From positions 1-64,000 of the forward strand of contig JBGCFP010000018.1 in assembly GCA_045107005.1 (NCBI GenBank): a stretch of DNA of 64,000 nucleotides. Reading direction: 5' to 3'. Shown piece after piece: positions 25,250 to 34,321 of this stretch. The DNA is from JBCCMA01 sp045107005. Its GTDB lineage: Bacteria > Pseudomonadota > Gammaproteobacteria > Steroidobacterales > JBCCMA01. Below the pieces are notes generated by a model. It was not told the DNA's origin. It made no database searches and saw only the letters and a program-made list of their open reading frames with translations. A program made the position numbers and the translations under genes. The number at the start of each line of letters is the position of its first letter. Within the stretch, counting starts at the first letter, position 1.

Positions 25250-26158
25250 ATGAAGTTACGGATAAGCCTAATCGTGCTGCTGATCATCCTTGGGTTGATC
25301 GGCTGGCTGAGTGCCGATCAACGCGTCGAACAAGCCACGGGACCGCGCCCGCTGGTTGCCGATCTGCCGGCAGACGAGACCATCGACGACCCGGCAATCC
25401 CGGAGGTCGAACCGCAGGACAAGAAAGGCTGTCTGAGCGAGCAGCAGATGGAGGGCAGTCGGGCGGTCATGAATGAGGCGCGTCGACGTGACCCGATCGA
25501 CACCCGCGGACCGGACATCGAAGCGTTTCGCGGTGTTGAGAAAGCCGACCTTGAAGTGTTCGCTGAGTCCGGCAATTCGGCGGCCATGGTGGTCCTGGCC
25601 ACGCGTATCGCGCTGGAAGCGCAGGGTAAAGACCCGGACACTGCGCTCGACGTGCTCAACGAGTACGGACCCATAGTCTGGCCGCCGGATCGAGTCGAGG
25701 GCGAGGCGCTGGCGAAAATACGCGAAGCCGAGCACTGGTTTTACGAGGCCGCTTTACACGGGCGCGTGCTCGCGCTCCAACGCTACGGCAGTCTCAGATG
25801 GCTGTCGGTCGGTGGGCCAGTCGAACTCGGTTGGATTGACCGGGATACTTACGCGACTCTGGACGGGCACACGCAGATCACATTAATCCCGGGCAATTTT
25901 TACGGCGCCATGGTTTACGATTTGCACCCCGGACTGCGCGAAGGCCTCCTGGGATTTCTGGCTGACATCATGCCCGACCGCCCACTCGCACAAGAATTAC
26001 GTCAATCGGTGATGAACGCGTTTCTTGAGGAACGCGCAGCACGCGGATTGCGGGCCGCTGTCGTTCCACCCAGCCTGCTGTCCTGGGAGGGCGTGATGAG
26101 CGAGCTTTGTGCGTCGGATCTGGCCCGACTAATGCGCAGTGCGTTTGAGGACGATTAG
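25250..26158 (+). CDS. Membrane-anchored protein with Sel1-like helical region
   Basis: This 302-residue protein has an N-terminal membrane helix (about 4-21) and an otherwise soluble, probably periplasmic body. Short helical pairs such as NSAAMVVLATRIALEAQ and AEHWFYEAALHGRVLALQRYG recall Sel1/TPR repeats. I recognise no catalytic motif and no named family. It may be a scaffold or secretion-related protein, but that is conjecture. It is convergent with the glycosyltransferase gene 40 bases away. Confidence 0.65.
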   Translation: MKLRISLIVLLIILGLIGWLSADQRVEQATGPRPLVADLPADETIDDPAIPEVEPQDKKGCLSEQQMEGSRAVMNEARRRDPIDTRGPDIEAFRGVEKADLEVFAESGNSAAMVVLATRIALEAQGKDPDTALDVLNEYGPIVWPPDRVEGEALAKIREAEHWFYEAALHGRVLALQRYGSLRWLSVGGPVELGWIDRDTYATLDGHTQITLIPGNFYGAMVYDLHPGLREGLLGFLADIMPDRPLAQELRQSVMNAFLEERAARGLRAAVVPPSLLSWEGVMSELCASDLARLMRSAFEDD

Positions 26159-26198
26159 ATCGCGGGTCCGTCGCGCAGATTGACGGGCATGCGTCGGA

Positions 26199-27530
26199 CT
26201 AGGCCCCCAACAAATTCTCAACCGTCACTTCCAACACGCGCTCGTCACGATAATGCGCAACATCGCCGCGCGTCTCGGCCACACGATCCTGCATCACGGT
26301 ATTGAGCAGCAGGCGATCGATAGTCTGCGCGATGGTCGATGCACTGTCGTTGGTGACATCGCCGCGCATCGCGAGGCCGTGGTGCACCAGCCTTGCCGCC
26401 ACGCCCGGTTGATCGTTGTAGCGCGGATACAGCAACATCGGCACCGCGTGATGCAGGCACTCGTGAACGGTATTCATGCCGCCGTAAGTAATGCACAGGT
26501 CACTGTGCGCCAGCACTTCGAGCTGCGGCACGTAGGCCAGCGCGTGAACGTTGTCTGGCAGCGGTAAATCTACCGCATGATCACGGCCGCCCAGCCCGAT
26601 AATCATCTGCACGGCCGGATGCTCGGCCATGGCTTGCACCACGCGGGGCAGAAAATCGTCGTCACGTAAATTCATCGTGGTTAGCGCACAGTAAATGATC
26701 TTGCTCTGCTTGTTCTTACGCTCTTCATACAGTTGGTGTAAACGCGCCTGATCCTCAACACTGACCTCTTGGTCACGACGCTCAGTCGCCACCATTGGCC
26801 CTACGTAAGTGGCACCTGGCCTTGGCGTATGCGGGAACTCCAGCTCGCGGGCAGTGAGAAGGAGCACCGGCAAGTGCGTGTCGACAAACAACGTGTGCGC
26901 ATCGTACTGCCGCAGGGCACTGACCGGATAGCCGCACTGTCGCGCGTAGGCGAGCAACACGTGGCGCCTTTCGGTAAACGCGTTGCGCAGGGAGATGAGT
27001 TTGGTCTGGCGAAAACGTTGCCGTTGATACTGCTGCCAGCTCTTAGTCCCCGATGCGTCAGGCCCCAACGGCGTCGGGAGCGGCGGCACGCCGTCTTGCT
27101 GCCAACTGGCAAAGAACGGGGTGATCAAAGCCGTGCGAATTTCCAACGCATGCAGTGTAAAGATGTGCTCGTACAGCTCGCTGTCGATCAGCACCAGATC
27201 CGGTTTCTCGTCGGAAATGAAAGTCTTGAACGGCGCCAGGTTGAGCGCTTCGATGCCCGCCTGACGACGTCCACTGGCGCCCGACCACTCGGCAACTCGA
27301 GATCGCAGCGAACCCAGCGGACCGTCGATGCGCGGCGGCGGCGGCGCTGGATCAAAATTGACCGGCGGCAGCTGCACGTAGCGCAGCGATTGCGCTTCGA
27401 CCACGGTGCCAACATCGTGCGGACTGGCGCAGGTGACAGTGTGTCCCGCCGCCTGCAAGCGTGCCACCAGCTCGAAACTGGCGTTGAGCAAACCGCGCAA
27501 ACCGCTGGTAATGCAGACAATATGGGCCAT
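26199..27530 (-). CDS. UDP-glycosyltransferase-like protein
   Basis: This 443-residue protein resembles the GT1/MGT family of glycosyltransferases. The N-terminal domain starts AHIVCITSGLRGLLNASFEL with a GLLNA donor/acceptor turn, and the C-terminal domain has the family signature region LAYVPQLEVLAHSDLCITYGGMNTVHEC (in two parts), where the donor nucleotide sugar binds. The acceptor could be a lipid, sterol-like compound or secondary metabolite. ATG 27530 is used; a GTG nine bases earlier is possible. The 271 bases from 27531 to 27801 hold only an 8-base stem-loop (27706-27737). Confidence 0.82.
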   Translation of the reverse strand: MAHIVCITSGLRGLLNASFELVARLQAAGHTVTCASPHDVGTVVEAQSLRYVQLPPVNFDPAPPPPRIDGPLGSLRSRVAEWSGASGRRQAGIEALNLAPFKTFISDEKPDLVLIDSELYEHIFTLHALEIRTALITPFFASWQQDGVPPLPTPLGPDASGTKSWQQYQRQRFRQTKLISLRNAFTERRHVLLAYARQCGYPVSALRQYDAHTLFVDTHLPVLLLTARELEFPHTPRPGATYVGPMVATERRDQEVSVEDQARLHQLYEERKNKQSKIIYCALTTMNLRDDDFLPRVVQAMAEHPAVQMIIGLGGRDHAVDLPLPDNVHALAYVPQLEVLAHSDLCITYGGMNTVHECLHHAVPMLLYPRYNDQPGVAARLVHHGLAMRGDVTNDSASTIAQTIDRLLLNTVMQDRVAETRGDVAHYRDERVLEVTVENLLGA

Positions 27531-27801
27531 GGACGACACTTCGACAGGATGGGCTTACGAACGCCGCCATTAAACCACGAATCGCACCTTGATCCAGCGA
27601 GACCGCGCAACGCTGCCGCGTGTCGGCAACGGCCCCTGAGCGATCCGTTAGTCCGAGTGCGGGATGGCCAAACGAAGTGAGCGGTTTGAGTGACTGCGCC
27701 AACTGGCTCCAGTGCAAGTCTGCGACTAAACTGGAGCGACCAACTGTCGGTCAATGCGAAGAACGGCGGCTGACTGCTTTCTTGCCTCTAAAGAGACCGC
27801 C

Positions 27802-28107
27802 ATGACCGAGCCGCGCACGGTCTGCCACACGCCAACACCGGGCAAGCAGCCCACCACCATTCCCACGTGGAAGTATCAAGCCATTCATGCTGCCATTGTG
27901 CAGATCGTACCGGCCAGCGAACCCGGCATCGTCGCCAAGGACCTGCCCGAAATGGTTGCTGATCTGTTGAGCGCTGAGATCAAGGCCGAACTTGGGTCGA
28001 TCGCATGGCATACCACGACGGTGAAGTTCAACATGGAAGTCGACGGGGAATTGGCCCGCGTGGAAAACGCGCGACCACAGCGGCTGATTCTCAGCCGTCA
28101 AACTTGA
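27802..28107 (+). CDS. Small conserved protein, DUF6958-like
   Basis: This 101-residue soluble protein contains WKYQAIHAAIVQIVP, then a GSIAWHTTTVKFNMEVDGEL segment and a C-terminal RPQRLILSR. It resembles a small family annotated DUF6958, which may have a winged-helix-like fold; this assignment is from memory and tentative. Start ATG 27802 has an AAAGAG site in front of it. Its last 17 bases overlap the convergent gene at 28091. Confidence 0.6.
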   Translation: MTEPRTVCHTPTPGKQPTTIPTWKYQAIHAAIVQIVPASEPGIVAKDLPEMVADLLSAEIKAELGSIAWHTTTVKFNMEVDGELARVENARPQRLILSRQT

Positions 28108-28822
28108 TCGGCAACGACTTATGCCTGATCACCGCGTAACCCACGGCCGCCGGCCAGAAGAACATTAACAGCAAGATGAACAGAAAGAGGCTGAAGCGTT
28201 TTTGCTGAACCGGTGCGGGCTGGGCGGAAAAGAACGGCTGCGGGGCCGGACCTGGACTTGGCGTCTGCAGCTGATACTGCAAGCGACTGATGGACGCGCT
28301 GTCCAGCGCGCCGTTGCAATAGGTGCACGATAATTCTTCCACGCGCGTATCGGCGGCGACCGTCACACTCACCGACGCTCCGCACGAGGCGCAGCGTTGT
28401 GAGTGCGTGAGCGTATCGCCGCGGGTCGAACTTACGTGTCGAACGGTGTTGCTGCCGTCATCCAGCATTAAACCCGCTTGCGCCTTGCGGTTGAGCAGGT
28501 TCACCGCGTCGCGCAGCTGCGAGCGGCTAAAACCGGTCATCGCCCGCAGTTCACTGATCGGCATTTCCGGATGCACGCGCATGACGCGACCCAGCTCCAC
28601 GGTACGCGTTTCGCGCCGACGCACTTTATAGCCGGCGATGAGAAGCACCGCCGGGGCGAGCGCGAACATCCCGTAGCTGATAACCGCCGGCAGTGGCCAG
28701 GTGCGAACGGGGGAGTCATCCAGCACGCCGAAACTCATCAATAGAACCAGCGCGCCGAGCACATACCCGGTGCGAACCAGCACGTCATCTATGCGATAGA
28801 GGTTGTCGGTCGACTCTGACAT
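28091..28822 (-). CDS. Membrane protein with winged-helix and zinc-ribbon elements
   Basis: This 243-residue protein has two N-terminal membrane helices (about 17-34 and 43-63), a helix-turn-helix-like segment (MPISELRAMTGFSRSQLRDAV), a pair of CxxC motifs (CASC and CTYC, about 24 residues apart) that look like a zinc ribbon, and a C-terminal membrane helix. I do not recognise the family. It may be a membrane-bound regulator or chaperone. It overlaps the DUF6958-like gene at its 3' end; the next gene upstream on the same strand is DUF4199-like. Confidence 0.65.
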   Translation of the reverse strand: MSESTDNLYRIDDVLVRTGYVLGALVLLMSFGVLDDSPVRTWPLPAVISYGMFALAPAVLLIAGYKVRRRETRTVELGRVMRVHPEMPISELRAMTGFSRSQLRDAVNLLNRKAQAGLMLDDGSNTVRHVSSTRGDTLTHSQRCASCGASVSVTVAADTRVEELSCTYCNGALDSASISRLQYQLQTPSPGPAPQPFFSAQPAPVQQKRFSLFLFILLLMFFWPAAVGYAVIRHKSLPIKFDG

Positions 28823-28862
28823 AACCCCCATAGTAACGAATCAGTGCGCGCGTGTTGGTGAT

Positions 28863-29402
28863 TTACGTCACGCGCGCGGGCATTACGCCCGGGTTGCGCA
28901 GTACCGCAGCACTAATCAGCGAGATCAGGAATCCAACGGGGAAAATTTCGAGAAAAGTCATGGGTAGCCGAAAACCCGGGTTGTCGTATCGCTCTTTCAT
29001 CACCGCGGCGCTAGCGATGGCTTCTTCAATCTTCTCAGGCGTAGCATCCGGCGCCTCGCGCACTTCCTGGATGACCGACGCGTTGTAGTCATCGATGAAC
29101 CGGTAGTCGGTGGCGGCAAGGTTCGCTTCCCAAGCCACGACATAGACCAGCCCCGCGACCACAGAAATACCCAGACCGACCTGCAGCGCTTTCCAGAATC
29201 GAATTACCCCGCCGCTTTCGTTGTCGCGGTAGCGCTTGATGCCGATGAAAATCACGCTCAATGCGATCAGCATGATCAGATAGCCCAGCCACTCCAGCCC
29301 CGCCAAATGCGTTGAACCGGACATCAGATTGACGCTCAGAATCGCCGAGCCAATGACGATGACGCCCGACACAATGCCGTAAACGAGGATTATTTTTTTC
29401 AT
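28863..29402 (-). CDS. DUF4199 family membrane protein
   Basis: This 179-residue protein has four membrane helices. The layout matches DUF4199: two helices, a FIGIKRYRDNESGGVIRFWKAL loop, a third helix, then a soluble insert (residues 104-150) and a last helix. The function is unknown. ATG 29402 follows AGGGTGAC. It is followed by the zinc-ribbon membrane protein gene 40 bases downstream on the same strand. Confidence 0.85.
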   Translation of the reverse strand: MKKIILVYGIVSGVIVIGSAILSVNLMSGSTHLAGLEWLGYLIMLIALSVIFIGIKRYRDNESGGVIRFWKALQVGLGISVVAGLVYVVAWEANLAATDYRFIDDYNASVIQEVREAPDATPEKIEEAIASAAVMKERYDNPGFRLPMTFLEIFPVGFLISLISAAVLRNPGVMPARVT

Positions 29403-29525
29403 ACTAGTCACCCTGACAGGAGTTAGAAGGTGGCACCACGTTAATCACTCGCAGCGTACCAGGCATCACCCGAACGGGGGATTTTCAGCTGATTCAGAGT
29501 CTTGCGGGACCACTCGCGCACGAGT

Positions 29526-29939
29526 TCAGGGAATCAGGCGCAGCTCGCGCGCCTTGCGCACGGCTTGAGTACGCCGGGCGACGTCGAGCTTGCCGTAGAG
29601 GTTTTTCAGATGGGTTTTGACCGTATTGGGCGACACAAACAGCCCGTCCGCAATCTCCTGATTGGAATGGCCCTTGGCCAGCAGCTCGAGCACGTCCACT
29701 TCGCGCGGACTGATTTGCAGTGTCGCCAGGGCTTGCTCATTGCGTTCAAAGGGTGCCGCTTCCTCGCGTTGCGTCAAACGGTGTCCAACCCAGATGCCAA
29801 GAGCGCAGAACAGCAGTGCAATCGCGACGATGTAGATTTGCGTAGAAAAATAGCGGACCGCGTAACGGTATTCGAGCCAATGCAGCACAAACGCGCCCAG
29901 CGCCATGATCAGACCGTATCGCCACACCGTCTTGGCCAT
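29526..29939 (-). CDS. Membrane-anchored LuxR-type regulator
   Basis: This 137-residue protein has two N-terminal membrane helices (about 8-22 and 34-52) followed directly by a LuxR/GerE DNA-binding domain: LQISPREVDVLELLAKGHSNQEI, then VSPNTVKTHLKNLYGKL. There is no receiver or ligand domain, so DNA binding would occur at the membrane. Start ATG 29939 follows the glucokinase stop by ten bases, so the two genes form an operon. It may tune a sugar or envelope response, but no operator can be identified. Confidence 0.85.
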   Translation of the reverse strand: MAKTVWRYGLIMALGAFVLHWLEYRYAVRYFSTQIYIVAIALLFCALGIWVGHRLTQREEAAPFERNEQALATLQISPREVDVLELLAKGHSNQEIADGLFVSPNTVKTHLKNLYGKLDVARRTQAVRKARELRLIP

Positions 29940-29949
29940 TGGGCGTACT

Positions 29950-30957
29950 CTACAGTCGTGCCCGTTTGGTCCGCGCGAGAAAAATACCCCCGTCGAGGTT
30001 GGTGTCCTGGGTGACCAGGTAGACGGGATAGTCGTCGAGTAATTCGCCGTGGGTATCGTTGTTGCGCAGTTCGGTGACAAACTGACTGTCGACGATGAAC
30101 GCCTCGTTGAGTTTGGACGAACGCCCCGACAGATACACGCCGCCCGTGGGCAAAAAACTCAGCGCAGTGAGCTGCGCGATACCGCCGGCGCACAGGTAAA
30201 ACAGCTCCAGCGCTTCCCGACACACGCTGTCCTCGCCCGCGATGGCTTTGCGCGCAATACTGCCCGCGTCCAGTAACGGCGCGTCGGCGTTGCTGAGCAT
30301 TTGGTGCACGCGAACCAGACCGTGACCGCAGCTAAAGCTCTCCCAACTCGGCCGTGGCATATCCAGGCGGTCGCGCATGCGCTGTGCAACCTGCGCCTGA
30401 GCCGGGCTCAAATGCCCGATCGGCGCGTGCTGCAGTTCGCAGGGCACCACGTGATAACCAGCGTTCGGATTGGTCCCCGTGTGCACCACCCCCGCCACAC
30501 CAAGGCCGGTGCCGGGCATGATCACGACCATATTGCCGCCCGGGATGGCTTGGGCGCCGTCGGTGAGCTGCCGCGCCCACGCAGCAGGACCACCGCGATC
30601 TACATTTTGGGCGACGATGCCAAGCGCCGAGACGACCATGTCGTTCACGACGGTGGCGCGCTGCACATCCACCCCGGCGATCGACAGATCGCTGACGCTA
30701 ATAAGCCGTTCTCTGGACCAGTTCGTCATGCGCACTTGCGCCGTCCCGTCAACCGGGCCGGCGGCCGACAGCACGCAGTAGTTGGGCGTCGACGCGGTGT
30801 TGGCAATCAGGGTTTCGCGCAGCAGCTCGAGCATGTCGGAGCGATTGTCGATGACGTGCGCGACTTCCAGCGTCGCGTCTCGATCGGTCATCGATGTGAT
30901 CCGAATTTTGGTATGCGTGCCGCCGACGTCAACGGCAACCAGTGGTGCCGGAATCAT
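29950..30957 (-). CDS. glk: Glucokinase
   Basis: This 335-residue enzyme phosphorylates glucose with ATP. It has the ROK/glucokinase signatures AVDVGGTHTKIRI (phosphate loop), VVNDMVVSALGI (substrate aspartate), GTGLGVAGVV and, at the C terminus, LPTGGVYLSG (adenosine). It is close to the proteobacterial Glk group in length. ATG 30957 (MIPAPLVAV) fits the family; the frame to 31011 would add 18 residues. It is followed by a membrane LuxR-type gene, likely in the same transcript. Confidence 0.93.
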   Translation of the reverse strand: MIPAPLVAVDVGGTHTKIRITSMTDRDATLEVAHVIDNRSDMLELLRETLIANTASTPNYCVLSAAGPVDGTAQVRMTNWSRERLISVSDLSIAGVDVQRATVVNDMVVSALGIVAQNVDRGGPAAWARQLTDGAQAIPGGNMVVIMPGTGLGVAGVVHTGTNPNAGYHVVPCELQHAPIGHLSPAQAQVAQRMRDRLDMPRPSWESFSCGHGLVRVHQMLSNADAPLLDAGSIARKAIAGEDSVCREALELFYLCAGGIAQLTALSFLPTGGVYLSGRSSKLNEAFIVDSQFVTELRNNDTHGELLDDYPVYLVTQDTNLDGGIFLARTKRARL

Positions 30958-31138
30958 GGCGAGAAAAACCTGGTGAGCGTAGCGATCATCGAGCGAACCA
31001 TTGGCAGACAAACCCGTGGAGAGACCGGATTGTGGCAGAGCGCGACCGATGTTGCCATGCGCAGCGAGTCGCGGACGCGGTCATGCGGCCCGGGCGACCG
31101 CTGACGACCGGCGATTGGCGCGCTACACTGCGGTCATC

Positions 31139-31651
31139 ATGAGTATTCTTCTACGTGCCGTTCGAGACGATGACTACCCCCAGATCACCGAGATCTTCGT
31201 GGATGAAACGGTCATCGGCAACACCAGTCAGGTCCCCCATCGTGACGAGGCTTTTTGGCGCAACTATCGCGCCAAACTGGGCGATCAGTGCATGGCCATT
31301 GTTGCCGAGGTGGACAAGCGCGTCGTCGGTCATATGACCATCAACATGGATCCACGACCCCGACGGCGACACACCGCGTGGTTTGGCCTTGCCGTGCACC
31401 CGGACTATCAATCTCGTGGCGTTGGTCGCGCTCTGGTCACCGAGCTGGTTCATCAGGGCGATAACTGGCTCAATCTAACGAAGATTGAGCTGGGCGTGCT
31501 TGCCGAAAACGAGCGCGCCATTGGCCTGTATCGCTCTTTTGGTTTTGTCGAAGAGGGCCGACTGGTCGATGACCTGTTCAAGGACGGGAAGTACTGCGAC
31601 ACGATTTTGATGGCACGTTTTCGACCGGGGCATGTCTCAACACAAACTTGA
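31139..31651 (+). CDS. GNAT-family N-acetyltransferase
   Basis: This 170-residue protein starts MSILLRAVRDDDYPQITEIF and has the acetyl-CoA-binding strand and loop GLAVHPDYQSRGVGRALVTELV, followed by LGVLAENERAIGLYRSFGFVEEGR, so it is a full GNAT domain. The YRSFGF segment is common in RimI/PhnO-like enzymes. The substrate is unknown. Start ATG 31139; the frame from 31001 overlaps the glk promoter region and is not supported. Confidence 0.9.
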   Translation: MSILLRAVRDDDYPQITEIFVDETVIGNTSQVPHRDEAFWRNYRAKLGDQCMAIVAEVDKRVVGHMTINMDPRPRRRHTAWFGLAVHPDYQSRGVGRALVTELVHQGDNWLNLTKIELGVLAENERAIGLYRSFGFVEEGRLVDDLFKDGKYCDTILMARFRPGHVSTQT

Positions 31652-31697
31652 CCTAATCGACCCGTCGAAACGGTATGTACATTTAGAAGGAGTCTTT

Positions 31698-32309
31698 ATG
31701 AACATCGTCAGAGCACTCGTTGCCGCACTACTGCTTGTCATTTTGCCGACCACGTTGGCGCAAACAACACTTGCGGAACCGCTCACCGACGAGGAAATGG
31801 CGGCGCTAATCGCCACGGCCGAAAAAGCGTACGAAGCGCGACAGTACGCCGAGTCGTATCAAACCTACCGTCACGAACTCGCCACGCGCGGCGACGCGTA
31901 TTCGCAATACTTCACCGGTTTCATGCTCCAACACGGGCAAGGTGTCGAAGCCGACCCGATTGCGGCAGCTGCCTGGATGAAGCTGTCGGCCGATCAGGGC
32001 CACCTGCCGCTTTTGCGCGAAGCGAAAAAAGCGCGCAAGGCTCTGAGTGAAGCGGATCAGGCGCAGGTCGACGTCGAGTACAAAGCGTTGCACGACACCT
32101 ATGGCGATTGCGCACTGCTGGCTGGCCGCATCGAATTCATGGAAGAGAACATCGTCGCGCTCACCGGTTCAAGAGTCGCGGAGAACGTTAGCCGAGTCAC
32201 GGTCGCTTATCAGTTCGGCAATGACTTGGGGTTTCAGCAACGCCAGATGCGGATGCGCGAGATGCTCAAGAAACAAAAAAGCGTCTACAAGAAGCAGTGC
32301 AAAAACTGA
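31698..32309 (+). CDS. Secreted Sel1-repeat protein
   Basis: This 203-residue protein has a signal peptide (about 1-20, ending LAQT) and a Sel1-like repeat pair: AYEARQYAESYQTYRHELAT, then YFTGFMLQHGQGVEADPIAAAAWMKLSADQGH (two parts). The C-terminal part is helical and basic and ends KKQCKN. Sel1 proteins usually act as scaffolds. A good AAGGAG site precedes ATG 31698. It is convergent with a lipoprotein gene, with no spacer between them. Confidence 0.8.
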   Translation: MNIVRALVAALLLVILPTTLAQTTLAEPLTDEEMAALIATAEKAYEARQYAESYQTYRHELATRGDAYSQYFTGFMLQHGQGVEADPIAAAAWMKLSADQGHLPLLREAKKARKALSEADQAQVDVEYKALHDTYGDCALLAGRIEFMEENIVALTGSRVAENVSRVTVAYQFGNDLGFQQRQMRMREMLKKQKSVYKKQCKN

Positions 32310-32792
32310 TCAGCGCTCCTGACTTGTCGGCGCCATGAAGGCCGACAGCCGCTCGAGATAGTGATCGCGATCATCGTTGGCAATGGGCGGATCAGGGCGC
32401 GCGATCACCGCGCCGTCGCACATTTGGTAGCTCGCGATCGTGGACTCGCCGCCTTGGGTCGGCTCGGAAGGGCTGATCGGCCTCGCGTAAGCGACGTCGG
32501 TAACCACCATCGAGAACGTGTCGGTATCGACCAGACGATAGTCGATCTCGCGGCGTCCCATCTCACCGTAATACGCAACGGTCACTCGATGCAGTGTTTG
32601 CGCCGCATCGTAATGGTGAATGATGCTCGCGCCTTCGGTGGATTCGTCCTGCGGCCCGTCATACTCGCGTTGCTCAAGCGACGAAAAATCGCGTTCGCCG
32701 AGCGCGGTGAGCTGCTCCGCGCACGTCAGCGCCTCAGGCTGACAGCCGACCAGGAGTAAAACGCCCAACGCTGTGACGATGCTTCGAATCAT
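32310..32792 (-). CDS. Predicted lipoprotein
   Basis: This 160-residue protein has a lipoprotein signal peptide (MIRSIVTALGVLLLVGC, lipobox LVGC). The mature part is soluble and carries two further cysteines; I do not recognise a domain. It follows the LysM/M15 peptidase gene on the same strand with 64 bases between them. ATG 32792 is chosen since it begins the signal; the frame to 32849 adds arginine-rich residues that would disrupt it. Confidence 0.75.
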   Translation of the reverse strand: MIRSIVTALGVLLLVGCQPEALTCAEQLTALGERDFSSLEQREYDGPQDESTEGASIIHHYDAAQTLHRVTVAYYGEMGRREIDYRLVDTDTFSMVVTDVAYARPISPSEPTQGGESTIASYQMCDGAVIARPDPPIANDDRDHYLERLSAFMAPTSQER

Positions 32793-32856
32793 GATGCGCG
32801 CGCTACGTGACTCGCCAATCCCATGGCGTAAGCGCAAGTGTACGCCCAAACCCGCG

Positions 32857-34194
32857 TTACAGGTTGACGTAAGGACCGTTGCGCTGGCCGCTGTTGTAGA
32901 GACTCAGCAGTTCACTCGTGCTGTTGCCAAAGTCCATTTGAAAGTGTGGCCGGTCGGAGATCGTGCGGAAATCGCCGCCCCATTCAAAACCCATTTGCTT
33001 GCCAAGCTGGCCCAAGGCATCCCAATGCGGCGTGTTCCACACGGCCTGCCCCTGTGCATTAATCGGCACGATGTCGATCGCCAGACCGTAGTTGTGATAG
33101 CTGCGGCCGGCACGCGCGTTGGTCACGATGTTTCCGGGCGTGGTACGGCCCTGATTGTACAAATCGGTTTGCTCGGCAAACGTGCGCAGACCGCTGGTAA
33201 CACGAACCTGGATCCCCAGCTGCGCTTCAACCTGATTCACAAACGCGGCCGCTTGCGCGCGTAACGCCGGATGCAACGTCTGGATGCGGGCGTCCGTTAC
33301 CGGATCCCAGGTTGTGGCCACCGGGTCGCCCGGTGTGACCGCGGGTGGCGCGGCCGGACCTTCTGCGTCACCCGACCTCAGCGCACTCAAGGTGTCGCCA
33401 TCCGCTACGCCCGTTGCGTTAAGACCGTTGGCCGCCTGGAACTGGCTCACGGCATTTTGCGTCATTGGGCCAAACTGCCCGTCGACCGGTCCGGCTGAAA
33501 ACCCTAGCGCGTTCAGCCCACGCTGCAGCACGCTCACTTCGGCGCCACTCGCGCCCACCGCCAGCTCACTGGGTGCGTTCACCACGACATCGAGCGCCGC
33601 CAGCGTCGTCGCATCTGCGACGCCTGTCGGTGTCAGGCCAAGATCGGTTTGAAATGTCTCGAGCGCTTGTTCGGTGCGCGGCCCGAACTGTCCGTCAGCC
33701 GCGCCCGGGGCGTAGCCAAGCTGACTCAAGCTACTCTGCAGCGCGGTCACCTCGACGCCGCTGCTGCCGCGCGACAGGTCCACATCAACGGCTACTGGTG
33801 GTGTATCCGGTGCAACAGTGCCGGTGGTTCCGGGGATACTCAAAACGTCGCCGACGTAAATCAGATTCGGGTTATCGATGCCGTTGGCGCTGACCACGGC
33901 ATCCACAGTCGTTCCGAACTGACTGGCGATGGACGCCAGATTGTCGCCCGCCTGCACCGTGTACTGCCCGGCCATGGGCAAGACCATGGTGTCTCCGACG
34001 TAGATGACGTTGGGGTTATCGATTTGCGGGTTCGCCGCGATCAAATCGGCCACTTCCACGCCGTGACGACTGGCAATCGACGTGATCGTGTCTCCCTGCT
34101 CAACGCTGTATGTCGGGGCACTGAGCGCCGACGATGAATCGGAGAACCCACTTTGCAGGCCGTCGGGCGAGCTCGATGTGATGGACGCGGTCAT
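32857..34194 (-). CDS. LysM, peptidoglycan-binding and M15 peptidase protein
   Basis: This 445-residue protein is modular: two LysM domains (about 28-73 and 77-121), two peptidoglycan-binding domains (about 140-202 and 212-272, each with a DGQFGP turn) and a C-terminal VanY/endolysin-like M15 metallopeptidase (about 300-440). Zinc and catalytic residues are visible: SYHNYGLAIDIV gives His367 and Asp374, and RPHFQM gives His417. It should cut peptidoglycan cross-bridge or stem peptides. There is no signal peptide, so export is unexplained; a holin-like or non-classical route is possible. GGAAG precedes ATG 34194. Confidence 0.9.
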   Translation of the reverse strand: MTASITSSSPDGLQSGFSDSSSALSAPTYSVEQGDTITSIASRHGVEVADLIAANPQIDNPNVIYVGDTMVLPMAGQYTVQAGDNLASIASQFGTTVDAVVSANGIDNPNLIYVGDVLSIPGTTGTVAPDTPPVAVDVDLSRGSSGVEVTALQSSLSQLGYAPGAADGQFGPRTEQALETFQTDLGLTPTGVADATTLAALDVVVNAPSELAVGASGAEVSVLQRGLNALGFSAGPVDGQFGPMTQNAVSQFQAANGLNATGVADGDTLSALRSGDAEGPAAPPAVTPGDPVATTWDPVTDARIQTLHPALRAQAAAFVNQVEAQLGIQVRVTSGLRTFAEQTDLYNQGRTTPGNIVTNARAGRSYHNYGLAIDIVPINAQGQAVWNTPHWDALGQLGKQMGFEWGGDFRTISDRPHFQMDFGNSTSELLSLYNSGQRNGPYVNL

Positions 34195-34321
34195 GGTCGA
34201 CTTCCGTGTGACGAAATAATGACAACAGGCTAGCGTGTCTTGTCGTCAGCGGGTGCTGGGGGAAACCCGAGGGCGCTTGCCGTACACTCGGGTCCTTAAT
34301 CTGACCACCAGGAAAAAACAC

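Noticed and set aside
27531..27801. Small RNA or promoter from the 8-base stem (27706-27737)
   Set aside because: The loop is long (16 bases), there is no U run and no promoter, so it cannot be told from chance.
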